Below are positions 57,403 through 64,000 of a stretch of DNA of 64,000 nucleotides, in pieces. Position numbers and translations under genes: made by a program. A model generated the notes under the pieces. That model was given only the letters and a program-made list of their open reading frames with translations, was not told the DNA's origin and did no database searches. Source of the stretch: Hyphomicrobium sp. (GTDB taxonomy: Bacteria > Pseudomonadota > Alphaproteobacteria > Rhizobiales > Hyphomicrobiaceae); the NCBI RefSeq assembly GCF_019744875.1, contig NZ_JAIETU010000005.1:310001-374000 (forward strand). The letters are read 5' to 3'. The stretch's first letter is position 1. Each line of letters opens with the position of its first letter.

Positions 57403-59379
57403 TCAATGCAGCGTTTGGGGAACGACGTCGACCCAGTGCGTTTCGGCCGTCGCGGCCGGCCGCTCGGGGGCCGTGTGGGGAGTATGGCGGTAGCCTTCGA
57501 CCGTCCGCAGAAGGACGGCGCGTGCCGTCGTCATGTCGCGGGCCGCCATGGCGGCCCGCAGGCCGTCCAGCTCTTTCTTGAGCTCGGCGGATTCGAGGAA
57601 GGGCTCATCCGACTTGAAGATCCGCGGGTGCTCCGTCGCCTCCGTGTGGGCGCCGATCAGAAGCTCCTCATAGAGCTTCTCGCCCGGACGCAGGCCGGAA
57701 TAGACGATCTCGATATCGCCGTTCGGATTGTTGTCGTCGCGCACTTCGAGGTTCGACAGGCGCACCATCAGACGCGCGAGGTCGTCAATGCGGACGGGGT
57801 CGCCCATCTGCAGCACGAACACCTCGCCGCCCTTGGCCATGGAGCCGGCCTGCACGACGAGGGCGGCGGCTTCCGGTATCGACATGAAATAGCGCGTCAC
57901 CTCGGGATGGGTGACGGTGATCGGCCCGCCGGCACGGATCTGCTGGCGGAAGCGGGGTACGACGGAACCCGAGCTGTCGAGCACGTTGCCAAAGCGTACG
58001 ACGGTGAAGACCGTGGACGACTGCTCCGCCGCCATCGCCTGCAAAACGAGCTCGGCGAGCCGCTTGCTTGCGCCCATCGTGTTGGTGGGGCGAACGGCTT
58101 TGTCTGTCGAGATCAGAACGAAGCGCTCGACACCGGCGTCGCGCGCGCATTCCGCGACGATGCGGGTGCCGAACACGTTGTTGTCGAGTCCTGCGACCGG
58201 GTTGTGCTCGACGAGCGGCACATGCTTGTAGGCGGCCGCGTGGAAGATCGTCTCTATGGCGTTCTCGACGATCGTTTCCTTGACGAGCTTGGCATCGAGC
58301 ACGGTGCCCAGCACGGAGCGGATCTTTGGCCGTGGCGTACCTTCCGGGAACCCGGCGACGAGCTCCGTCACTTCCAGCTCGATCTTGTAGAGAGCGGGCT
58401 CCGACACATCGAACAGCACGATCTGGCGCGGACCCTGGCTGATCACCTGGCGAACCAGCTCCGAGCCGATCGAACCGCCCGCACCGGTGACAAGAATGGA
58501 CTTGCCCTTGGTATTGCGGGTCATCAGCTCCATGTTCGGCTTGACCGGATCGCGCCCGAGCAAGTCGCCTACTTCCACGTCGCGCAAGTCATTCACGTCG
58601 ACCTTGCCGGAGGCGATGTCTTCGTAGGCCGGCAGCACCTTTACGGCGACCGGCAGGCGCTCGAGCGAGCGCAGCACATCGCGGCGGTCGCGACGATGCG
58701 GAATGGCGACCAGCACCTCGCAAACGCCCTCGCGCTCGACGAGCCGCGGGAGGCGGTTGGGCGCGTAGACCTTCACGCCGTTGACGTACTGGCGCCATAG
58801 CGTCGGCGAGTTGTCGATGAAGCCCACAATCTGACGATCGCGCGCGCGCCGCACGTTGACCAAGAGCTCAAGACCCATGTGGCCCGCGCCATAGATCATG
58901 GTCGGCTTCGGCGGCACCTTGGGCGCCATGAGCGGCAAGCGGATGTCGATACTTTCGAGAGCGAACTTGATCGCGTAGCGCGTCAGGGTCAGGAACATCG
59001 CCGCGCACAGGCCAAACGGAATGATGACCGAGCGGGGAATGCTGTTCTGGCCGGTGAGGAAGACGATAAGCGACCAGATGAGCGTCGCCAGGCCGACCGC
59101 CATCCAGACCTGGGTGGTGCCGCGAGATCCGATGAAGCGCGTTACGAGGCGATAGACGCCGAACCACCACAGGGTCGCACAAACGATCAGCGGGGCGGCA
59201 ACAAGCAGCGCGATCGTGGCCGCGCTCTTCGGCACATAGCCCACCCCGAGACGGAAGGCGTGTGCCAGCCACAAGGCAAAGCTCAAAGCGATGAGGTCGA
59301 CGACAACGAGGACGGCACGCTTGTGGTAACGAGGCTTGTTCAGAAGCCAAGCACGTAGGCGAGCGGGCACGCCGCCCAT
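57403..59379 (-). CDS. CapD/FlaA1-type nucleotide-sugar 4,6-dehydratase
   Basis: A 658-residue membrane-bound enzyme. Four N-terminal helices (residues about 20-130) are followed by a CoA-binding-like Rossmann fold (TMIYGAGHMGLELLVNVRRARDRQIVGFIDNSP) and a C-terminal extended SDR domain. NAD binding is GAGGSIGSELVRQ near residue 302, and the region HAAAYKHVPLVEHNP and the Ser/Thr-x-Lys segment ISTDKAVRPTNTMGASKRLAE are the family catalytic parts. It makes 4-keto-6-deoxy-hexosamine precursors (usually from UDP-GlcNAc) for capsule, O-antigen or glycans. ATG 59379; a TTG at 59397 is possible. Confidence 0.9.
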   Translation of the reverse strand: MGGVPARLRAWLLNKPRYHKRAVLVVVDLIALSFALWLAHAFRLGVGYVPKSAATIALLVAAPLIVCATLWWFGVYRLVTRFIGSRGTTQVWMAVGLATLIWSLIVFLTGQNSIPRSVIIPFGLCAAMFLTLTRYAIKFALESIDIRLPLMAPKVPPKPTMIYGAGHMGLELLVNVRRARDRQIVGFIDNSPTLWRQYVNGVKVYAPNRLPRLVEREGVCEVLVAIPHRRDRRDVLRSLERLPVAVKVLPAYEDIASGKVDVNDLRDVEVGDLLGRDPVKPNMELMTRNTKGKSILVTGAGGSIGSELVRQVISQGPRQIVLFDVSEPALYKIELEVTELVAGFPEGTPRPKIRSVLGTVLDAKLVKETIVENAIETIFHAAAYKHVPLVEHNPVAGLDNNVFGTRIVAECARDAGVERFVLISTDKAVRPTNTMGASKRLAELVLQAMAAEQSSTVFTVVRFGNVLDSSGSVVPRFRQQIRAGGPITVTHPEVTRYFMSIPEAAALVVQAGSMAKGGEVFVLQMGDPVRIDDLARLMVRLSNLEVRDDNNPNGDIEIVYSGLRPGEKLYEELLIGAHTEATEHPRIFKSDEPFLESAELKKELDGLRAAMAARDMTTARAVLLRTVEGYRHTPHTAPERPAATAETHWVDVVPQTLH

Positions 59380-59397
59380 GTCACGCTTCGATGTCAA

Positions 59398-59810
59398 CGT
59401 CTGTCCTCAACCCATACAGCGCTGCGCGAGCAGCAACACCGGTTCGCAATAGGTTCCCGCCAGGCTTTGCTGAGCATCTGCGTCGGAGCTCAATCCTGTT
59501 CTGGGGCGCGTTCGCGATCCGAATTTGCGCCAGAAGAGCATTTGGGACCCGACTCGCCCTCCGGTGGAAGCGTATTCACATATCGCCTTGACGTTACCCG
59601 AACACACCGTGACGGCAAACGTGAATCGGCCCTTCGGCCGCAAAAAAGTACGTCGACTGTTGAATATCTCTATTCAATTGATAAATATGTCATTTATTTG
59701 AAAATAGCGCCCGGTTGGCGCGACAATTCGTGAGCCTGCTGACGAAGTTTTCGGTGACCTGATGACTCGTTGCATCACACCGAGGTGAACACAAATTTCC
59801 CGTTAGGAAA
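59398..59810. other. AT-rich intergenic region with stacked palindromes
   Basis: About 410 bases upstream of the dehydratase gene. An unusually AT-rich stretch at 59655-59705 carries TTGAATA-TCTC-TATTCAA (59660-59677) and ATAAAT-ATGTC-ATTTAT (59681-59697). This looks like a promoter or regulator-binding region. No gene is seen. Confidence 0.55.
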
Positions 59811-61148
59811 CTACGTGAGATCAGAATCTGTGGATTGTTTGACGTCGGGCGCCGCGAACAGGGCCAGCGTCAGGATCGAGACGACGATGGCGCACTGAAA
59901 CCAGTTCTGCCAAAGACCGTAAACCGGCACGAGGATCGTCATGCAGACGGCAGCCTGAGCGACGCCCATCGGGTAGCTGCGCGTCCCCATCAGCAACAGC
60001 TTTCGCAATAGGGCAAACCCCAGCGCGGCGAACGCCAGAACGCCCGGGATGCCGAGCTCATACCAAATCTGAAGGTAGATATTGTGCGGGTGCGCACGCG
60101 TTTGCGGCGCGACGACAAAATCCGGCGGGGTCACCAGCCCCTGTTTGACGTGCTCCTCGTCGAGAGGGCGAGTTGCGCTCGTGCCTACTCCGAGGATCGG
60201 GCTTTCCAGGTACCGCTTCGCCGTGAAGTCCCAGATGATCACGCGCGCGCGCGCAGACGCGAATAGACTGGGATTCTTATGCATATCGAAGGCAAAGAGC
60301 CCGAGTGAGAGCGGGATGACGAGGAACAGCAAACCGGCGAACGCCAGGTTCCACAGCCAGTACGACGCGCGCGGCAGGACATAGGCCAGCGGCAGCGCAA
60401 GAAGGGCTACGGCCGTCACAAGCTGAGCAGACTGCGATTCCGATTTCGGATGAAACAGGACGATGAACGCAAAGACGAAAACGGCAGCATAGGCCGCCCA
60501 TCGCACACGCCCCTCGGTATAGAGGCGCGCCGCGAGCACGGCGGGCCCCCACAGCAAAGAAATGACCGTTATCGGACGATTTCCGATGCCGCCTGTCATC
60601 CAGACGACCTGCCCGTTCACAATCGTCGCGTGCTTGCTGAGACCTCGCTCCAGCTCCGGAAAGTAGGTCAGGGCCAGCCGCACCAGGGCCTGTTGCATCC
60701 AGATTTCGTAGCAGACGAAGAGCCCCGCCAGGACGAAGCCCACCAGAAATCCTCGAGCGACCGCAGCGACATCCTCCGTTTCGATCCGATCGAACACAGT
60801 CGCGAGAAACAGCGCATGCACGATCAGCACGCTGAGGAAGGCGGCTTCACTCAGCGAATCCAGCGGTGTCACGGACCACGCGCATGCGATCAGTATCCAT
60901 GCGGGGAACGCCAGCTCAGGCCGCAGGAAAAAAGCTTTCGCGCGGTCCCGCGCGCCGGGTTTGAGCATATCCTGAACCGAGAGAACCGCAGCCGCGCTCA
61001 TCGTGAGGATCGCAATCACGAGCGGTCCGATACGCGGGACCATGACGCTGAGAAGCGTCGCAACTGCCGCCGCAACGCTCAGGAGAAGCGCGCGATGCCG
61101 CGTCGCCCCATCCCACCCAAGACGTAGCCTGCTCAGCGGCTGGTGCAT
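59811..61148 (-). CDS. O-antigen ligase / polymerase family protein
   Basis: A 445-residue membrane protein with about eleven helices and a large periplasmic loop. The Wzy_C/WaaL signature is in the loop and following helix: RAHPHNIYLQIWYELGIPGVLAF, with the conserved His pair and Gly. Members either ligate O-antigen to lipid A-core or polymerise capsule repeats. With the dehydratase on the same strand and the KpsF-type isomerase divergent, it belongs to a surface-polysaccharide region. ATG 61148 opens at MHQPLSRLRLG; the frame opens at 61280. Confidence 0.85.
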   Translation of the reverse strand: MHQPLSRLRLGWDGATRHRALLLSVAAAVATLLSVMVPRIGPLVIAILTMSAAAVLSVQDMLKPGARDRAKAFFLRPELAFPAWILIACAWSVTPLDSLSEAAFLSVLIVHALFLATVFDRIETEDVAAVARGFLVGFVLAGLFVCYEIWMQQALVRLALTYFPELERGLSKHATIVNGQVVWMTGGIGNRPITVISLLWGPAVLAARLYTEGRVRWAAYAAVFVFAFIVLFHPKSESQSAQLVTAVALLALPLAYVLPRASYWLWNLAFAGLLFLVIPLSLGLFAFDMHKNPSLFASARARVIIWDFTAKRYLESPILGVGTSATRPLDEEHVKQGLVTPPDFVVAPQTRAHPHNIYLQIWYELGIPGVLAFAALGFALLRKLLLMGTRSYPMGVAQAAVCMTILVPVYGLWQNWFQCAIVVSILTLALFAAPDVKQSTDSDLT

Positions 61149-61613
61149 GAATGCTTTCACAATTTCATTTTTGGACGAATGACATTGGCCGGTAGCGCGA
61201 ACGCCCCTCAGGCGAAATTCTCGGCACACGCTACAATGGGTGGCAAAGAGAGACAACGATCTTGGATCGCAGACAAACAAAGGTTTCCATCACCGAAGCA
61301 AGGGAACCCATTTCTACTTTCGACGACTGCGGCCACGATGGACGCGCGCTCTCGCACCGAACCTATCGCGCTTCCAGCGGGGGCTAGCCACCCGGGGCGA
61401 ATACGCCCTTCATAACCGCGCGAGCCTGCTTGACAGGGTGGGACCGCGGTGATCAGTACGACGCTATCGCGCTCGTTCGCACGCGGCGCCGCGCCGCTCT
61501 TGTGGGCGCTGCCGCGCATGTATGTGCAGGCGCTGCCGCGCTCGTTGGGTTGCGCAGCCGCGACTGTGACTTTAGCGCTGGCCCGCAAAATTCTTCCGAC
61601 AGAGGCGTCCTCG
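61149..61613. other. intergenic region between divergent polysaccharide genes
   Basis: About 465 bases between the O-antigen ligase and kpsF starts. The kpsF frame is open from 61449, but that part has no family similarity. The segment 61155-61180 is AT-richer and may hold a promoter. No RNA gene is seen. Confidence 0.5.
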
Positions 61614-62591
61614 ATGCGACAACCGAACGTCCAACAGGCCCTCGAACGAGCGCGCAGCATCGTCGATCAGGAAATCGAAGCGCTCGTCCAGTTGCGCGAC
61701 AGTTTCAATGAGACCCTGACGCAGGCCGTGACGCTCATTCATGCCTGCACGGGACGCCTGGTCGTAACCGGCGTCGGCAAGTCCGGGCACATCGGCGCCA
61801 AGCTCGCAGCGACGTTCGCTTCGACGGGCACTCCGTCCTTCTTTCTGCATGCCGCCGAAGCCTCGCACGGCGATCTCGGCATGGTGACGAGCCAGGACGT
61901 GGTGCTGGCGATCTCGAATTCCGGCATGACGAAAGAGCTTTTTCCGGTGCTCGACTTCTGTGCCGCCAACGGCACGAAGGTCATCTCGATGACAGCCAAC
62001 GAGTCCAGCCGGCTTTCGCGGCAGGCGGACATCGCACTCGTACTTCCGAAGGTGAAGGAAGTCTGCCCCAACAATCTCGCGCCGACGTCGTCCGCCGTCA
62101 TTACGCTCGCGGCGGGGCATGTGCTGGCCATCCTGCTCATGGAGCAGCGCTCGTTCGAGGATGCGGACTTCGGCAAGCTTCATCCGGGCGGCCGGCTCGG
62201 GCTGCTGCTGTCCTCCGTGCGCCGCTACACGGACGAGTTCAAGGACAAGGTGCCGACCGTCGAGCCGCAGGAGCTGCTCGGCCATGTCGTCATTCGTCTC
62301 GCCGAAGGGCAACGCGGCTGCGTCGTGGTGACGGAATCCAACACCAATCGCCTGCTCGGGCTGATCACCGAGGGCGACTTGCGGCGCGCGTTTTCGCCGG
62401 ACATGTTCGGAAAGACCGCGCAGGAGATCATGACCGTGCGGCCCTTTACGGTCGCCATCGACGACCTGATGAGCGCGGCGGTCTCGCTCATGAAGGAACG
62501 GCGCATCGCCAACGTCGTCGTCGTGGATGCCGGCGACACCGTGGTCGACGTGCTGCACAGCAAGGATCTCATGCAGCGCGGCTACATGTAA
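61614..62591 (+). CDS. kpsF: KpsF/GutQ-type arabinose-5-phosphate isomerase
   Basis: A 325-residue sugar-phosphate isomerase (ribulose-5-P to arabinose-5-P, the first step to KDO for lipopolysaccharide and capsule). The N-terminal SIS domain shows VTGVGKSGHIGAKLAATFASTGTPSFFLHAAEASHGDLGM and SNSGMTKEL. A tandem CBS pair follows (about residues 200-320, ending VVDVLHSKDLMQRGYM). ATG 61614 after AGAGG gives the family length; the frame extends to 61449. Whether it serves core LPS (KdsD) or capsule (KpsF) cannot be told. Confidence 0.92.
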   Translation: MRQPNVQQALERARSIVDQEIEALVQLRDSFNETLTQAVTLIHACTGRLVVTGVGKSGHIGAKLAATFASTGTPSFFLHAAEASHGDLGMVTSQDVVLAISNSGMTKELFPVLDFCAANGTKVISMTANESSRLSRQADIALVLPKVKEVCPNNLAPTSSAVITLAAGHVLAILLMEQRSFEDADFGKLHPGGRLGLLLSSVRRYTDEFKDKVPTVEPQELLGHVVIRLAEGQRGCVVVTESNTNRLLGLITEGDLRRAFSPDMFGKTAQEIMTVRPFTVAIDDLMSAAVSLMKERRIANVVVVDAGDTVVDVLHSKDLMQRGYM

Positions 62592-62624
62592 GCGGACCCG
62601 CAAACTCCGGCTGCACAAAACAGA

Positions 62625-62651
62625 AAGCCCTGCGCTTGCGGCGCAGGGCTT
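62625..62651 (-). terminator. terminator between kpsF and cheY
   Basis: A perfect 11-base-pair stem AAGCCCTGCGC / GCGCAGGGCTT with a five-base loop (62625-62651). On the minus strand it is followed by TCTGTTTTG, so it serves cheY best; it may also stop kpsF transcription from the other side. Confidence 0.82.
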
Positions 62652-62675
62652 CCGATGACTGTCAGAGGGGTCGAC

Positions 62676-63068
62676 TTAGGCGGCGACGGGTGTAGCCAGC
62701 GCGAGATCGATCTTCTCCTTCAGCACCTTTTCGTTGAACGGCTTGATGATGTAGCCGCTGACGCCGGCGCTCTTGGCGGCGTTGATGTTGTCCTGCTTGG
62801 ATTCGGCGGTGACGAGGATGAACGGCGTGTCGCTCATCGAGGCGTCCGCGCGGACGGCCTTCAACAGCTCATAGCCAGTCATCGGTTCCATGTTCCAGTC
62901 CGAGATGATCAGGCCGTACTTCTTCGCCTTGATCTTCTGCAGGGCTGCCTCGCCGCTTGCCGCGTCGTCGACGTTCTCGAAGCCAATCTGCTTCAGAAGC
63001 TTTTTGATAATCCGCACCATGGTGCTGTAATCGTCCACGACGAGTACAGGCATGTCGTTCGTGCTCAT
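62676..63068 (-). CDS. cheY: CheY-like chemotaxis response regulator
   Basis: A 130-residue single receiver domain close to CheY: acidic pair VVDDYSTM (D12, D13), phosphorylated Asp D57 in ISDWNMEPMTG, Thr87 in LVTAES, and Lys109 in IIKPF. No output domain. DWNM and MTGYELLKAVRAD are typical of CheY that binds the flagellar switch. It is divergent from cheB, which supports a chemotaxis locus continuing past the window. Its own terminator follows. Confidence 0.9.
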   Translation of the reverse strand: MSTNDMPVLVVDDYSTMVRIIKKLLKQIGFENVDDAASGEAALQKIKAKKYGLIISDWNMEPMTGYELLKAVRADASMSDTPFILVTAESKQDNINAAKSAGVSGYIIKPFNEKVLKEKIDLALATPVAA

Positions 63069-63366
63069 AACCCAATCCCCTTCAACTACCCGTCAATGGC
63101 GCCAACCCCGCCGCATGGGATCGTGCGCAATCCACCTCTGCATCCGAGCCCAAACTATGCCGGAGGATTGCTTGCGATTAGATTAATGGGACCTTTCATT
63201 CATCAGATGTATCGCGCGCGCCGCACTCCGGCAGTTCGCCATCCGCGTAACGGAATGGAAACCAATCGCTGTTAACGATGTGTTTCCATGAATTGCTGGT
63301 GCCCGGATTCCGCCCCAACTTTGGGGTCCGGCGTTCGCTCCAGCGGCCCGTAAGGAAGCTGCTCGC
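63069..63366. promoter_or_regulatory. divergent cheY-cheB control region with inverted repeats
   Basis: About 300 bases. ATGGAAAC (63255-63262) pairs with GTTTCCAT (63282-63289) around a core with ATCG/CGAT. CCCCAA-CT-TTGGGG (63313-63326) lies about 40 bases before cheB. These are candidate regulator sites or leader hairpins; no gene is seen. Confidence 0.4.
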
Positions 63367-64000
63367 ATGTCCGCACCTCTTATTCGTGTTCTGGTCGTGG
63401 ATGATTCCGCCTTCATGCGCGGCGTCCTTCCGACCAAAATCGAAGCCGACCCGCGTTTCAAGGTCGTCGGTATCGCGGCCAACGGGCGAGAAGCGATCGA
63501 CAAGACCATCGCGCTCAAGCCCGATGTCGTCACGCTCGACATCGACATGCCGGTGATGAACGGCATCGACGCGCTGAAGGAAATCGTCCGCGTCAGCACC
63601 GCGTCCGTGATCATGGTGAGCGCCCGTACCGAGCAGGGCGCGGCCATCACGCTCGAGGCGCTGGCGATCGGCGCTGTCGATTTCATTCCAAAGTCGAACG
63701 GCGTCGAGCGCATCCACGACAAGCTGCTCGCGGCCGTCGAAGCCAAATCTCACAGGACCCGGGCATTGGCTGCCCGGCCCGCCGGTGTCGTCCGTCCTTC
63801 GGGGCCGCCCCGTCCGACCGCAGGCGCGCGTCTCAGCGCCAAGATCTGCATCATCGGATCGAGCACGGGCGGACCGCAGGCGCTGCAGACGGTTCTGTCA
63901 CAGCTTCCCGAGAACCTGCCGGTTCCAGTCGTTGTCGCCCAGCACATGCCGCCCAACTTCACCAAGGCGCTGGCGCAGCGCCTGAACGACACCTGCAAGC
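63367..64000 (+). CDS. cheB: CheB protein-glutamate methylesterase (cut by window end)
   Basis: The first 211 codons of CheB; the frame is still open at the window edge. Residues 1-120 are a receiver domain (DD at 12-13, phosphorylated Asp D58 in TLDIDMPVMNG, SAR near 85, PKS near 109). After a Pro/Arg/Ala linker, the methylesterase domain begins at about 158 with IIGSSTGGPQAL (catalytic S166) and AQHMPPNF (H193); the third catalytic residue, Asp, lies beyond the window. CheB removes methyl groups from chemoreceptors when phosphorylated by CheA. Together with the divergent cheY this marks a chemotaxis cluster. Confidence 0.95.
   Translation, partial: MSAPLIRVLVVDDSAFMRGVLPTKIEADPRFKVVGIAANGREAIDKTIALKPDVVTLDIDMPVMNGIDALKEIVRVSTASVIMVSARTEQGAAITLEALAIGAVDFIPKSNGVERIHDKLLAAVEAKSHRTRALAARPAGVVRPSGPPRPTAGARLSAKICIIGSSTGGPQALQTVLSQLPENLPVPVVVAQHMPPNFTKALAQRLNDTCK

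Overview
ORGANISM. The window is high-GC DNA with tightly packed, often overlapping genes and looks like the chromosome of an alphaproteobacterium of the order Hyphomicrobiales, probably a methylotroph of the Hyphomicrobium type. Supporting this are a class I lysyl-tRNA synthetase, the block murA / DUF2948 / hisD / UPF0262 / low-molecular-weight phosphatase / maf / yacG / tRNA-Phe, a BcsS-type protein, DUF6460 and TIGR02186 family proteins, and two 29-residue PqqA peptides that resemble the Methylobacterium PQQ precursor. The genus is an inference; no rRNA lies in the window. LAYOUT. 1-3.9 kb: a thiol-redox group (CcdA-like membrane protein, periplasmic thioredoxin, exported pentapeptide-repeat protein), a divergent Crp/Fnr regulator and a TlpA-like protein with a His/Cys-rich tail. 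4-8.9 kb: an overlapping prfH-rtcB pair (ribosome rescue and RNA repair), a HAD hydrolase, and an AT-richer segment with an anti-phage dCTP deaminase. 9-15.8 kb: a MITE-like repeat, a methyltransferase, cell-envelope proteins, small proteins, two pqqA copies each with its own ribosome-binding site and terminator, a GNAT and an acyltransferase-3 protein. 16-24.9 kb: a PodJ-like Sel1-repeat protein, a TauE/SafE exporter coupled to a TIGR02186 protein, and the pdeM / Lhr-type helicase DNA-repair pair. 25-34.4 kb: pyrD, DUF952, a single-chain DUF262-DUF1524 (GmrSD-like) protein, class I lysS, a large membrane-anchored unknown, about 0.9 kb without a recognised gene, an alpha/beta hydrolase and a DUF2147 protein. 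34.8-43.1 kb: a DevCAB-type ABC exporter, then a TetR-controlled RND efflux operon with a perfect 26-bp operator-like palindrome. 43.4-54.1 kb: bcsS and the conserved murA-to-tRNA-Phe block, interrupted by a Crp-like regulator plus adenylate cyclase pair. 54.4-55.5 kb: an AT-rich insert after tRNA-Phe carrying a trypsin-like protease. 55.5-64 kb: modBC without modA, surface-polysaccharide genes (CapD/FlaA1-type dehydratase, O-antigen ligase/polymerase, KpsF-type isomerase), and chemotaxis genes cheY and cheB; cheB runs off the window. HOW IT FITS TOGETHER. Most of the window is core metabolism and envelope biology. Over it are scattered single-gene or two-gene stress and defence modules (prfH-rtcB, dCTP deaminase, DUF262-DUF1524, protease insert). 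No integrase, transposase, prophage or CRISPR array was seen. The most distinctive item is the duplicated pqqA without pqqBCDE nearby: in a PQQ-dependent methylotroph this could raise the supply of the peptide from which the methanol dehydrogenase cofactor is made.
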